Shown: positions 1-11,584 of the stretch, piece after piece
Position numbering within the stretch: the first letter of the stretch is position 1
How the letters are laid out: every line of letters begins with the position of its first letter
DNA from: Streptomyces sp. NBC_01446
GTDB taxonomy: Bacteria; Actinomycetota; Actinomycetes; Streptomycetales; Streptomycetaceae
Length of the DNA: 64,000 nt
Direction: 5' to 3'
Assembly: GCF_026340095.1 (NCBI RefSeq)
Contig: NZ_JAPEPO010000001.1
Span: 6,360,001 to 6,424,000, forward strand
Program-made: the position numbers and the translations under genes
The notes under the pieces: generated by a model
Database searches by the model: none
Seen by the model: the letters and a program-made list of their open reading frames with translations, nothing else
Told to the model about the DNA's origin: nothing

Positions 1-3087
<3,087 letters not shown>

Positions 3088-3227
3088 TCAGTTGCTCGCG
3101 TCCACTGTGTTTGTTCTCAGATAACGAACAATTGTGTCGGCTGAACGGCCGCACTACTTAATTGAAGAGTGTGCTTGTTCGCTGCCTTGTTCGGGAACTC
3201 GTTTCCTTGAAACGGGACACTGATAGG

Positions 3228-3346
3228 GTTTCGGTGGTCATAGCGTGAGGGAAACGCCCGGTTACATTCCGAACCCGGAAGCTAAGCCTCAAAGCGCCGA
3301 TGGTACTGCAGGGGGGACCCTGTGGGAGAGTAGGACGCCGCCGAAC
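3228..3346 (+). rRNA. 5S ribosomal RNA
   Basis: A 119-nt sequence starts with GTTTCGGTGGTCATAGCG and ends with GGACGCCGCCGAAC. The two ends pair, and the CCGAACCCGGAAG loop typical of bacterial 5S rRNA is present. It is the last gene of the rRNA operon and is followed 9 nt later by a strong terminator. Confidence 0.97.
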
Positions 3347-3355
3347 AATTTTTAG

Positions 3356-3402
3356 AGGACCCTTGGTCCCAGCACACACGCTGGGACCAAGGGTCCTTTT
3401 TT
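3356..3402 (+). terminator. Rho-independent terminator of the rRNA operon
   Basis: A perfect 18-bp inverted repeat (3356-3373 and 3380-3397) with a 6-nt ACACAC loop ends in six T residues. This is the clearest intrinsic terminator in the window and closes the rRNA transcript. Confidence 0.95.
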
Positions 3403-3471
3403 GTTTTGTCGAAGCGCGCCGGCTACCCGGCTGCGCGAGAATGACTGCGGTACCGAAGACAGGAGTCACCC

Positions 3472-5610
3472 ATGTCCACCAACTCTCCCGATGAGCGACC
3501 GGATCGCGACCAGCGACGCCGGGACAGTGGTGACCGGGACCGGGGCGAATACCGAGGCGGACCGCGACGCGACAACGACCGCGGTGGCCAGGCGCCCCGC
3601 CGGGACGACCGCGGCGGCGACCGTGACCGTGGTCCCCGTCGTGACGGCGACCGTCCCGGTGGCGACCGCCCCGCTTTCCGTCGTGATGACCGTGGCGGTG
3701 ACACCCGTGGTGGTGGGTTCCGTCGTGATGACCGCGGTGGCGACACCCGTGGTGGTGGGTTCCGCCGCGACGACAACCGTGGTGGCGACACCCGTGGTGG
3801 CGGTTACCGCCCGCGTGACGACCGCGATCGTGGCCCCCGCCGCGACGACGACCGTCCTCCCTTCCGACGCGATGACCGCCGTGACGACAACCGGCGCGAC
3901 GACCGTCGTGACGACCGTGGTGGCGACAGCCGCGGCGGCGACAACCGTGGTGGTGGCTTCCGTCGTGACGACCGTGGTGTCGACACCCGTGGTGGTGGCG
4001 GTTACCGCCCGCGTGACGACCGTGACCGTGGTCCCCGTCGTGATGACCGTGGCGGTGGCGACCGCCCCGCCTTCCGTCGCGATGACCGTGGTGGCGACAC
4101 CCGTGGTGGCGGTTACCGCCCCCGTGACGACCGTGACCGTGGTCCCCGTCGTGACGGCGACCGTCCCGGTGGCGACCGTCCTGCCTTCCGTCGTGATGAC
4201 CGTGGCGGTGACACCCGTGGTGGTGGGTTCCGTCGTGATGACCGCGGTGGCGACACCCGTGGTGGTGGGTTCCGCCGCGACGACAACCGTGGTGGCGACA
4301 CCCGTGGTGGCGGTTACCGCCCGCGTGACGACCGTGACCGTGGTCCCCGTCGTGACGGCGACCGTCCCGGTGGCGACCGCCCCGCCTTCCGCCGTGACGA
4401 TGATCGCGGTGGGTACCGTCCCCGTGATGACCGTCGGGACGACCGCCGCGATGACAACCGTGGTGGCGGCTTCCGTCGCGACGAGCGTCGTGACGACCGC
4501 CGTGACGACAGCCGTGGTGGCGGCTTCCGTCGCGACGAGCGTCGTGACGACCGCCGTGACGACAGCCGTGGCGGTGGGTTCCGTCGTGATGACCGTGGTG
4601 GCGACACCCGTGGTGGTGGCGGGTACCGGCCGCGTGACGACCGCGACCGTGGGCCGCGCCGCGACGACCGTGGTGGGCGTCCCGGCGGGTTCCGTGGGCG
4701 TGACGACCATGGGCGCGACGACCGCCGTGGCGGTGGCCGCTTCCGCGACGAGCGTGACCGCGACCGCGAGCCCATCCGCCGGCTGCCGATCCCCGAGGAC
4801 GTCACCGGCGACGAGATCGACAAGGACGTACGGCAGGAGCTTCAGAGCCTGCCGAAGGGCCTGGCCGAGGACGTCGCCAAGAACCTGGTGATGGTCGCCA
4901 AGCTGATCGACGAGGACCCCGAGCAGGCCTACGAGTACTCGAAGATCGCGCTGCGGCTCGCCTCCAGGGTCGCCGCCGTGCGCGAGGCCGCCGGCTTCGC
5001 CGCGTACGCGAACCAGAAGTTCAGCGAGGCGCTCGCCGAGTTCCGCGCCGCCCGGCGCATGACCGGCAACGTCGAGCTGTGGCCCGTCATGGCGGACTGC
5101 GAGCGCGGTCTCGGGCGGCCCGAGAAGGCCCTCGACATGGCCGGCGCGCCCGAGGTGGCCAAGCTGGACAAGGCCGGACAGGTCGAGATGCGGCTCGTGG
5201 CGGCCGGTGCCCGGCGTGACATGGACCAGCTCGACGCGGCCATCGTGACGCTGCAGAGCCCCGAGCTCGCCTCGAACTCCGTACAGCCGTGGACCGCGCG
5301 TCTGCGGTACGCGTACGCCGACGCGCTGCTCGCCGCCGGTCGTGAGGGCGAGGCGCGCGAGTGGTTCGCGAAGGCCGTCGAGTCCGACCGGGACGGCAGC
5401 ACCGACGCGTCCGACCGGCTCGCCGAGATGGACGGGGTCGAGTTCGTCGACGCCTTCGAGGGCGAGTCCGACGAGGCCCCCGCCACGGTCGCGGGGCCGA
5501 AGGCCGCCGCGGGTGACGACGACGAGCCCTGGGTCGAGGACGACGAGGACGTCGAAGAGTTCTACGACGAGGACGACGAGGAGTTCGAGTCCGAGAACGA
5601 CAAGGGCTGA
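3472..5610 (+). CDS. TPR-like protein with long Arg/Asp/Gly-rich repeat N-terminus
   Basis: 712 aa. The ATG has AGGAG 6 nt upstream. Residues 1 to about 430 are low complexity, built from repeated blocks such as FRRDDRGGDTRGGG and RPRDDRDRGPRRD. This gives a highly charged, presumably disordered region similar to RGG/RG RNA-binding tracts. From about residue 432 the sequence becomes an ordered helical domain with TPR-like spacing (alanine-rich helix pairs to about 660). The C-terminus is strongly acidic (DDDEPWVEDDEDVEEF and on). There is no signal peptide or membrane segment, so it should be cytoplasmic. It stands alone just downstream of the rRNA operon and has its own expression unit. RNA or ribosome binding is inferred from composition only. 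The repeat DNA is recombination-prone, so its length probably varies between strains. Confidence 0.9.
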   Translation: MSTNSPDERPDRDQRRRDSGDRDRGEYRGGPRRDNDRGGQAPRRDDRGGDRDRGPRRDGDRPGGDRPAFRRDDRGGDTRGGGFRRDDRGGDTRGGGFRRDDNRGGDTRGGGYRPRDDRDRGPRRDDDRPPFRRDDRRDDNRRDDRRDDRGGDSRGGDNRGGGFRRDDRGVDTRGGGGYRPRDDRDRGPRRDDRGGGDRPAFRRDDRGGDTRGGGYRPRDDRDRGPRRDGDRPGGDRPAFRRDDRGGDTRGGGFRRDDRGGDTRGGGFRRDDNRGGDTRGGGYRPRDDRDRGPRRDGDRPGGDRPAFRRDDDRGGYRPRDDRRDDRRDDNRGGGFRRDERRDDRRDDSRGGGFRRDERRDDRRDDSRGGGFRRDDRGGDTRGGGGYRPRDDRDRGPRRDDRGGRPGGFRGRDDHGRDDRRGGGRFRDERDRDREPIRRLPIPEDVTGDEIDKDVRQELQSLPKGLAEDVAKNLVMVAKLIDEDPEQAYEYSKIALRLASRVAAVREAAGFAAYANQKFSEALAEFRAARRMTGNVELWPVMADCERGLGRPEKALDMAGAPEVAKLDKAGQVEMRLVAAGARRDMDQLDAAIVTLQSPELASNSVQPWTARLRYAYADALLAAGREGEAREWFAKAVESDRDGSTDASDRLAEMDGVEFVDAFEGESDEAPATVAGPKAAAGDDDEPWVEDDEDVEEFYDEDDEEFESENDKG
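3621..4333 (+). repeat. Long direct DNA repeats inside the RGG-like coding region
   Basis: About 203 bp at 3621-3823 recur at 4131-4333, offset 510 bp, with only a handful of differences. A partial third copy begins near 4334. A second family with a 54-bp period (TTCCGTCGCGACGAGCGTCG block) lies at about 4469-4575. The near-identity at DNA level suggests recent duplication or gene conversion rather than only protein-level constraint. Confidence 0.85.
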
Positions 5611-5647
5611 GCTCAGCGGCTGAGTGCGGCCGCGCATGACGCAGCAT

Positions 5648-5691
5648 GACGAACGGGCGGGATCCCAGCGATGGGGCCCCGCCCGTTCGTC
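5648..5691. terminator. Bidirectional terminator between convergent genes
   Basis: 14-bp perfect arms (5648-5661, 5678-5691; GACGAACGGGCGGG and its complement) enclose a 16-nt loop that can itself pair. It lies between the converging 3472 and 5721 genes and has no T-run, as is common in Streptomyces. Confidence 0.8.
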
Positions 5692-5720
5692 GTATGCGCC
5701 TACGCGCGCGTGGCTCGCGG

Positions 5721-7010
5721 TCAGTCGGCGAGCGTACGCAGCACCAGACCCGTCGCCGGTTTCGGGCCGAACGACGTCGACTTGCGGGGCATCGTCACGC
5801 CCTGCCGCGCCAGGTCGCGGACGACTTCCTCGCGGACCGGGTGCATGAGGACGGCCGTGCCGCCGTCACGTTCCGCCTTCGCGACCGTGGCGGCCGCGTC
5901 ATGGATGTACGCGATGTGCTCCGGCGCGTCCTCGGGGATGCGCCAGACATGCTCCAGGAGCGTGGAGTGCAGGACGGTCGCGTCGAGCGTGCGCCAGGCC
6001 TCCGGGCGGTCGGTAGGGATCGTACGGGCCAGGAGCTCCGGGGACGGGGTGTCCGCGAGGTGGAAGGAGCCGGCGCCGGCGAGGAGGAACGCGTTGCCGT
6101 GGGCGGCCGCGTCGGCGAGGGCTTTCAGGGCCTGAGACAGCGGGCCGGGGATTTCGCGCAGCCGGAAGGAGCCCTTCAGCGCGGCCAGGGCGTCCGGGAC
6201 CGGGAGGCGGTGCAGGAGGCGATGGATGGCGCGCACGCGCAGCGGATAGCGGGCCGTGTCCACGAGGAGGACGAGGCCGAAGTCCCATGGGGTGGGGGAC
6301 GGTTGTTCGGAGCGCAGGCGCAGATACGTCGCCCAGCGGTGGTGGCCGTCCGCGATCAGGGCCTGGTGGTGGGCGAGGTCCGCGCGGATCTCAGCCAGCT
6401 CGGCCGGGTCGGTGACCGACCACAGGCGGTGGGCGAAGCCGTCCTCCGTGGTCGTCGCGAGGAGCGGGGGGCGCTTTACCGTGCGTTCGATGACCGCGGT
6501 CGTGCCCGTCGCGTTGCCCTCGCTGCGGTAGGTGAGGAGCAGGGGTTCGAGGTTGGCGGCCGTGGCGCGCATCAGGCCCGCGCGGTCGGCGATCACGTGC
6601 GGCATGACGTCCTCGTGGGGCAGGACGACCCTTTCGGACGGCTCGGACAGACGCAGGGCACCGATGACGCCGCGCTGGAGATGGTCGCCGTCGCGCTGCT
6701 CGTAGACGTACAGCGCGGGGATCTCGTCGGGGGCCAGGATGCCCTCGGACAGCCAGCGGCGCAGGGTGTCGGCCGCGAGGGCGTTGCGGGTGTCCGGGGA
6801 GACGGCCTGCGGGAGGATCAGGCGGACGATGTTGTGCGGGTCCGCGGACTCCAGGTGGTGCAGGCCGTCGGGGCGGACGACCACGTCGTACGGGGGTGAC
6901 GTCACGGCGGCGAGGCTGCCCACGCGCTCGGGGACGTAACGCACACCCCTGAACGGGATCAGGTCGAGGCCGTCACTGTCCGTCGGACCTGGGGGACCTG
7001 CAGTGTTCAT
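5721..7010 (-). CDS. DUF1015 family protein
   Basis: 429 aa. The N-terminal segment IPFRGVRYVPERVG...TSPPYDVV is diagnostic of the DUF1015 family, found widely in bacteria without an established function. Later family features are present, such as DGHHRWATYLRLR near residue 220. No signal peptide or membrane segment is seen. The ATG start has no Shine-Dalgarno sequence, but a TACGAT -10 hexamer lies 6 nt upstream, so the mRNA is probably leaderless. The gene is divergent from the HAD phosphatase at 7083 and convergent with the repeat protein. Biochemical role unknown. Confidence 0.93.
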   Translation of the reverse strand: MNTAGPPGPTDSDGLDLIPFRGVRYVPERVGSLAAVTSPPYDVVVRPDGLHHLESADPHNIVRLILPQAVSPDTRNALAADTLRRWLSEGILAPDEIPALYVYEQRDGDHLQRGVIGALRLSEPSERVVLPHEDVMPHVIADRAGLMRATAANLEPLLLTYRSEGNATGTTAVIERTVKRPPLLATTTEDGFAHRLWSVTDPAELAEIRADLAHHQALIADGHHRWATYLRLRSEQPSPTPWDFGLVLLVDTARYPLRVRAIHRLLHRLPVPDALAALKGSFRLREIPGPLSQALKALADAAAHGNAFLLAGAGSFHLADTPSPELLARTIPTDRPEAWRTLDATVLHSTLLEHVWRIPEDAPEHIAYIHDAAATVAKAERDGGTAVLMHPVREEVVRDLARQGVTMPRKSTSFGPKPATGLVLRTLAD

Positions 7011-7016
7011 TGCTGC

Positions 7017-7022
7017 ATCGTA
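7017..7022 (-). promoter_or_regulatory. -10 hexamer for leaderless DUF1015 gene
   Basis: TACGAT on the minus strand ends 6 nt before the ATG at 7010. No ribosome binding site is present, so transcription should start at or next to the start codon. Confidence 0.5.
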
Positions 7023-7082
7023 TGTGTGTCAGTGGCATGAGCGATGATCGGGGGAGTGGGATCGAACGAGGAGCGATGTGTA

Positions 7083-8111
7083 ATGAGCCAGACCGTCAGG
7101 ACGCGGCCCGAAGGCAGTCGGCGAGCGCTGAACGAGGCGTACGACACGGCGCTGCTCGACCTCGACGGGGTGGTGTACGCGGGCGGTGACGCCATCGCGC
7201 ACGCCCCCGAGTCGCTCGCCGTGGCGCGCGGGGCGGGCATGGGGCTCGCGTACGTCACGAACAACGCGCTGCGTACGCCGGACGCCGTGGCCGAGCATCT
7301 GAGGGAGCTGGGGATTCCGACGGACGCGGCGGACGTCATCACGTCGGCGCAGGCAGTGGCGCGCCTGATCAGTGAGCAAGTGCCGGACGGGTCACGGGTG
7401 TTGGTAATCGGCGGGGAGGGGCTGCGGGTCGCACTGAGAGAGCGCGGGCTCGAGCCGGTGGACTCCGCCGACGACGAGCCGGTGGCGGTGGTACAGGGGT
7501 ACGGCGGGCCCGACCTGGCCTGGGGGCGGTTCGCGGAGGCCTGTTACGCGATCGCACGCGGTGTGCCGTGGTTCGCGTCCAATACGGACCTGACCATTCC
7601 GAGCGCGCGCGGCATCGCTCCGGGCAACGGCGCGGCGGTCGAGGTCGTCCGAATCGCGACGGGTGCGCAGCCGCAGGTGGCCGGCAAGCCGTTGCCTCCG
7701 ATGCACCGCGAGACGATCCTGCGCACCGGCGCGGAGCGGCCGTTGGTGATCGGGGACCGCCTCGACACGGACATCGAGGGCGCGTTCAACGGGGAGGTGG
7801 ACTCGCTGCTCGTTCTGACCGGTGTCACCGACGGCGCGCAGCTGCTCGCCGCGCCGCCGCAGCACCGGCCCACCTATGTCGACGTCGACCTGCGGGGGCT
7901 GCTCACCGGGCAGCCGGAAGTCGTGGCGCGGGGGGACGGGTTCGCGTGCGGGGGCTGGGTCGCGACCGCGGGCGGCGAGCGCCTTGAGCTGGAGGGGGAC
8001 GGCGAGGCGATCGACGGGCTGAGGGCGCTGTGCGCGGCGGCCTGGACGGCGGCGGGGGACGGGACCTGCGGGCTCGACGGTGCGAAGGCGCTGGCGCGGC
8101 TGGGGGTTTGA
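7083..8111 (+). CDS. HAD-IIA family phosphatase (NagD/p-nitrophenylphosphatase-like)
   Basis: 342 aa. The start chosen is ATG 7083, preceded by GAGGAG with 9 nt spacing; an upstream in-frame ATG at 7044 has no such site. HAD motif I is LLDLDGVVYAG (nucleophile and acid/base Asp pair). Motif II is the threonine in YVTNNALRTP. Motif IV is VIGDRLDTDIEGA. The C2-type cap between motifs II and III places it in HAD subclass IIA, whose members hydrolyse small phosphoesters such as sugar or nucleoside monophosphates. The substrate cannot be told from sequence. The region after about residue 280 looks like an extra domain. It is soluble and cytoplasmic. Confidence 0.93.
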   Translation: MSQTVRTRPEGSRRALNEAYDTALLDLDGVVYAGGDAIAHAPESLAVARGAGMGLAYVTNNALRTPDAVAEHLRELGIPTDAADVITSAQAVARLISEQVPDGSRVLVIGGEGLRVALRERGLEPVDSADDEPVAVVQGYGGPDLAWGRFAEACYAIARGVPWFASNTDLTIPSARGIAPGNGAAVEVVRIATGAQPQVAGKPLPPMHRETILRTGAERPLVIGDRLDTDIEGAFNGEVDSLLVLTGVTDGAQLLAAPPQHRPTYVDVDLRGLLTGQPEVVARGDGFACGGWVATAGGERLELEGDGEAIDGLRALCAAAWTAAGDGTCGLDGAKALARLGV

Positions 8112-8154
8112 GGCGGCGCGGGCGGGGAGGCGTACGGCGGGTGGGGTTTCCTGC

Positions 8155-8202
8155 GCTTCCCCGAGCTTCTCGGTGCTTCCCCAGTGCTTCCCCGAGCTTC
8201 TC
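8155..8202 (+). repeat. Short direct repeat upstream of the iron box
   Basis: The 17-mer GCTTCCCCGAGCTTCTC occurs at 8155-8171 and again at 8186-8202, with a partial copy (GCTTCCCC) between. It lies in the 141-bp gap before the iron importer. Function unknown; it could be a slippage product. Confidence 0.6.
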
Positions 8203-8234
8203 TGGCGGTAGCGACCTCGAAGAGGGCGGGGAGG

Positions 8235-8251
8235 GTAGGCTAACCTAACCT
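8235..8251 (+). promoter_or_regulatory. Iron box (DmdR/IdeR operator) overlapping the promoter
   Basis: GTAGGCTAACCTAACCT closely matches the actinobacterial iron box (TTAGGTTAGGCTAACCTAA). It ends just before the GTG of the first permease gene and contains TAACCT (8241-8246), which sits 6 nt before that GTG as a leaderless -10 element would. Iron-loaded DmdR/IdeR bound here should block RNA polymerase directly, giving repression in iron sufficiency. Confidence 0.85.
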
Positions 8252-8252
8252 C

Positions 8253-9296
8253 GTGTTGGTCGACAGTCCCCTCGAACAGCGCGCGGATACTGCCGCCGCG
8301 CCCCCGAACCGCCGGGCGATACGTACGGTCGGGCTCCTCGGAGCCGTCGTCGTACTGGCCGCGCTCCTGGTCGTGAGCGTCGCGATCGGGGCGAAACCCC
8401 TGTCCGTTGGCCAGGTGTGGCACGGCCTGTTCGAGGACACCGGGACGTTCAGCGATGTCGTGGTGGGCGAGCGGCTCGCGCGCACGCTGCTCGGGCTTCT
8501 CTCCGGTGTCGCGCTCGGGCTCTCCGGCGCGGTCCTCCAGGCGCTGACCCGTAACCCGCTGGCCGACCCCGGACTCCTCGGCATCAACATGGGCGCCTCG
8601 GCGGCCGTCGTCACCGCCGTCAGCTTCTTCGGCGTCACCTCGCTGACGGGCTATGTGTGGTTCGCCTTCCTCGGGGCCGCGGCCGTGGGTGTTCTCGTCT
8701 ACGTCCTCGGCGGGACCCGCAGTGCGACGCCGGTGCGGCTCGCACTCGCCGGGACCGCCATCAGCGCCGCGCTCTACGGCTATCTCCAGGCCGTGATGAT
8801 CATGGACAACGCGGCGCTGGGCAAGATGCGCTTCTGGACGGTGGGCTCGCTCGTCTCTGCCGACATGTCGACGATCCGGCAGGTGCTGCCGTTCATCGCC
8901 GTCGGTTCGGTGCTCGCCCTCGCGCTCGCGCGGCCGCTCAACGCCATGGCGATGGGCGACGACACGGCCCGCGCCCTCGGCGCGAACCTGAACAGGACGC
9001 GTGCGCTGTCCATGATGGCTGCCACGCTGCTGTGCGGCGCCGCGACCGCCGCCTGCGGGCCGATCGTATTCGTCGGCCTGATGGTGCCCCACGTCGTCCG
9101 TTCCTTCACGGGCCCCGACCTGCGCTGGATCCTGCCGTTCTCCGCTGTCCTGTCGCCCGTGCTGCTCCTCGGCGCGGACGTCGTGGGCCGGCTCGTGGCG
9201 CGGCCCGCCGAGGTCCAGGTCGGCATCGTCACCGCGATCATCGGCGGCCCGGTCTTCATCTACCTCGTGCGCCGGCGGAAGGTCACCCAGCTGTGA
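8253..9296 (+). CDS. Iron-siderophore ABC importer permease 1 (FecCD family)
   Basis: 347 aa with about nine to ten predicted membrane helices. FecCD/BtuC features are clear: the loop with GALLQALTRNPLAD-type sequence near residue 95 and the glycine-rich GPIVFVGLMVPHVVR segment near 270, which contacts the ATPase. GTG 8253 is the start. The iron box occupies the place of a ribosome binding site, so translation is probably leaderless. It forms a heterodimer with the next gene product in the cytoplasmic membrane to move ferric-siderophore inward. No substrate-binding lipoprotein is encoded next to it, so one from elsewhere must serve the importer. Confidence 0.95.
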   Translation: MLVDSPLEQRADTAAAPPNRRAIRTVGLLGAVVVLAALLVVSVAIGAKPLSVGQVWHGLFEDTGTFSDVVVGERLARTLLGLLSGVALGLSGAVLQALTRNPLADPGLLGINMGASAAVVTAVSFFGVTSLTGYVWFAFLGAAAVGVLVYVLGGTRSATPVRLALAGTAISAALYGYLQAVMIMDNAALGKMRFWTVGSLVSADMSTIRQVLPFIAVGSVLALALARPLNAMAMGDDTARALGANLNRTRALSMMAATLLCGAATAACGPIVFVGLMVPHVVRSFTGPDLRWILPFSAVLSPVLLLGADVVGRLVARPAEVQVGIVTAIIGGPVFIYLVRRRKVTQL

Positions 9297-10321
9297 AGGC
9301 GATCCGTACCCGGGGCGGGATCTCCCTGCGCCTCGACATCCGCGGGCTCGTGATCGTCCTCGTGCTGCTGTGCGTCGCGCTCGCCGCGAGCGTCGCGCTG
9401 ATCGGCACCGGCGACTTCCCCATCTCCGCCACCGACGTGATCCGTACGCTGCTCGGCAACGGTGACGCGGGGCAGGAGTTCATCGTCAACGAGCTGCGGC
9501 TGCCCAGGGTCCTCGTGGGACTCCTCGTCGGCGCGGCGCTCGCGCTCGGCGGCGCGCTCTTCCAGGCCATCTCCCGTAATCCGCTGGGCAGTCCGGACAT
9601 TCTGGGCCTCGGTCAGGGCTCCACGGCCGGTGCGCTCGTCATGATCGTGCTGTTCTCGGGGAGCGCCGCCCAGGTCGCGCTCGGGGCGCTCGTCGGCGGT
9701 CTGGTGACCGGGTTCGCCATCTATCTGCTCGCCTGGAAGCGTGGCGTGCACGGATACCGGCTCGTCCTGGTCGGCATCGGAATGTCCGCCGTCATGACCG
9801 CGGTCAACGGCTATCTGCTGACCAAGGCAGACATCGTCGACGCCGCCCGCGCGACGGTCTGGATGACGGGATCGCTCGACGGCCGCGACTGGAACCAGGT
9901 CTGGCCCCTGCTCGCCCTGTGCGCCGTCCTCGTACCCGTCGCCCTCACGTACGCGCGGCCGCTGCGCATGCTGGAGATGGGCGACGACGTGGCGAACGCG
10001 CTCGGGGTGCGCGTCGAGCGGACGCGGCTCGTCCTGCTCGTGGCCGCCGTGCTGCTCACCGCCGCGGCCACCGCCGCCGCGGGACCCGTCGGATTCGTCG
10101 CGCTGACCGCCCCCCAGCTGGCCCGGCGGCTCACCCGCTCGCCGGGTCCGAACATCGCGGCGTCCATGTGCATGGGAGCGGCCCTGCTCGTCACCGCCGA
10201 CTGGATCTCGCAGCGCGCCTTCGGCGCCGACCAGCTGCCCGTCGGAGTGGTCACCGGAGTCGTCGGCGGTGTCTATCTGCTGTGGCTCCTGCTCTCCGAG
10301 CGGAAAGCCGGCCGGATATGA
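9293..10321 (+). CDS. Iron-siderophore ABC importer permease 2 (FecCD family)
   Basis: 342 aa, starting at GTG 9293, which overlaps the upstream stop codon (GTGA), so translation is coupled. The reading frame is open upstream, but earlier codons overlap the first permease and lack support. It is a second FecCD membrane protein with the ALGGALFQAISRNPLGSPDILGLG block near residue 80 and GPVGFVALTAPQLARRL near 265, the equivalent ATPase-contacting loop. About ten membrane helices are predicted. It is the partner of the 8253 product. Confidence 0.95.
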   Translation: MKAIRTRGGISLRLDIRGLVIVLVLLCVALAASVALIGTGDFPISATDVIRTLLGNGDAGQEFIVNELRLPRVLVGLLVGAALALGGALFQAISRNPLGSPDILGLGQGSTAGALVMIVLFSGSAAQVALGALVGGLVTGFAIYLLAWKRGVHGYRLVLVGIGMSAVMTAVNGYLLTKADIVDAARATVWMTGSLDGRDWNQVWPLLALCAVLVPVALTYARPLRMLEMGDDVANALGVRVERTRLVLLVAAVLLTAAATAAAGPVGFVALTAPQLARRLTRSPGPNIAASMCMGAALLVTADWISQRAFGADQLPVGVVTGVVGGVYLLWLLLSERKAGRI

Positions 10322-11211
10322 GCGACAGGAACCCCAGCCAGAGCAACAACCGGAGGAGCACCACCGTGAACCGACTGTCCGCCGAGAACGTCACCCTGGG
10401 CTACGACCAGCGTGTGATCGCGTCGGAGCTCTCGGTCGAGATCCCCGACAACTCCTTCACCGTGATCGTCGGCCCGAACGCCTGCGGCAAGTCCACGCTG
10501 CTGCGCGCGCTGTCGCGGATGCTGAAGCCGTCGACGGGCCGGGTGCTCCTCGACGGGCAGGCCATCCAGTCGATGCCGGCGAAGAAGGTGGCGCGCACGC
10601 TGGGGCTGCTGCCCCAGTCGTCGATCGCGCCCGACGGCATCACCGTCGGCGACCTCGTCTCCCGCGGCCGCTACCCCCACCAGGGCCTGCTGCGCCAGTG
10701 GTCCAGCGACGACGAGCGGATCGTGCAGGAGTCGATGGCCTCCACCGGAGTGGCCGAACTCGCCGATCGCTTTGTCGACGAACTGTCCGGCGGTCAGCGC
10801 CAGCGCGTCTGGATCGCCATGGCGCTCGCCCAGCAGACCCCGCTGCTGCTCCTCGACGAGCCGACCACGTACCTCGACATCCAGCACCAGATCGACGTAC
10901 TGGACCTGTGCGCGGAGCTGCACGAGGAGCAGGGGCGCACGCTCGTCGCGGTCCTGCACGACCTCAATCACGCGGCCCGCTACGCCACCCACCTGATCGC
11001 GCTTCGCGGCGGCGAGATCATCGCCGAGGGAGCGCCGGGCGACATCGTCACCGCGGACCTCGTCGAGCGGCTCTTCGGGATGAAGTGCCAGGTCATCGAC
11101 GATCCGGAGACCGGTACTCCGCTGGTGGTGCCGGCCGCGCGCAAGGCCAGGAAGGCCCCAGCCCGGGACGCGGAGGCGCCCGCGAAGGCGGTGGCTAGAG
11201 CAGCGTCCTGA
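10318..11211 (+). CDS. Iron-siderophore ABC importer ATP-binding protein
   Basis: 297 aa from ATG 10318 (ATGA overlap with permease 2). An in-frame GTG at 10366 has GGAGGAG 7 nt upstream and would give 281 aa starting at VNRLSAENVTLGYD; it may be the real or a second start. Walker A is GPNACGKST (52-60), the signature is LSGGQRQR, Walker B is LLLLDEPTTYLD, and the H-loop is VLHDLNHA. The family is FepC/FhuC. A C-terminal Ala/Lys-rich tail (about 20 aa) is dispensable-looking. It energises the permease pair and shares the iron-box promoter. Confidence 0.94.
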   Translation: MSDRNPSQSNNRRSTTVNRLSAENVTLGYDQRVIASELSVEIPDNSFTVIVGPNACGKSTLLRALSRMLKPSTGRVLLDGQAIQSMPAKKVARTLGLLPQSSIAPDGITVGDLVSRGRYPHQGLLRQWSSDDERIVQESMASTGVAELADRFVDELSGGQRQRVWIAMALAQQTPLLLLDEPTTYLDIQHQIDVLDLCAELHEEQGRTLVAVLHDLNHAARYATHLIALRGGEIIAEGAPGDIVTADLVERLFGMKCQVIDDPETGTPLVVPAARKARKAPARDAEAPAKAVARAAS

Positions 11212-11542
11212 GCCGCAGCAGATCGCGGAAGCCGGCCTCCAGCCTGATCCGGCCGGAGGCCCAGGCCTTCGCGAAGTTCAGCCTGCCGTCGACCATCGCG
11301 ACCAGGTCGTCGCCGGTCATCGCGAGCCGGATCTGTGCCCGGTCGGGCGGCGGCCCGTCGACCGTGTCGAGCACCTCGATCCGGCCGTTCTCGAGCCGGC
11401 CCGTGAACGTGATCCCGAGGTCCGTGACATGGCAGCTCAGCGAGCGGTCGAGCGCCGCCGCGCTGCGTACCCCGCCGTCCGCGCCCGCCAGATTGTCAGA
11501 GAGTTTGTCGAGTGCGGCACGGCACTCCTGCGTCGTCGCCAT
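11195..11542 (-). CDS. SCP2 sterol-carrier-like domain protein
   Basis: 115 aa, starting at ATG 11542. A single small alpha/beta domain has the SCP2 pattern: ITFTGRLENGRIEVL, then IRLAMTGDDLVAMVDGRLNFAKAWASGRIRLEA near the end. SCP2 domains bind lipids or other hydrophobic ligands; bacterial stand-alone copies have no fixed role. The 3' end overlaps the iron ATPase gene by 17 nt in convergent orientation. It is divergent from the small gene at 11585, with only 42 bp between, so the two share a control region. Confidence 0.88.
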   Translation of the reverse strand: MATTQECRAALDKLSDNLAGADGGVRSAAALDRSLSCHVTDLGITFTGRLENGRIEVLDTVDGPPPDRAQIRLAMTGDDLVAMVDGRLNFAKAWASGRIRLEAGFRDLLRLRTLL

Positions 11543-11572
11543 CGCGGTCGACCGTACCCCAGTGCTACGCGG

Positions 11573-11578
11573 TAGCGT
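11573..11578 (+). promoter_or_regulatory. -10 hexamer for leaderless gene at 11585
   Basis: TAGCGT ends 6 nt before ATG 11585, with no ribosome binding site between. This matches the common leaderless layout in Streptomyces. Confidence 0.55.
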
Positions 11579-11584
11579 CGTGGC

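Noticed and set aside
3621..4333. Array-like direct repeats that could suggest CRISPR.
   Set aside because: Repeats are in frame in a coding region, with no unique spacers of fixed length and no cas genes.
3466..5637. A 723-codon open frame on the minus strand and a 496-codon one on the plus strand over the repeat protein gene.
   Set aside because: Both are products of the repeat composition (Val/Thr/Ala or Arg/Ser runs). The chosen frame has a ribosome binding site, the natural RGG-like sequence and a normal folded C-terminus.
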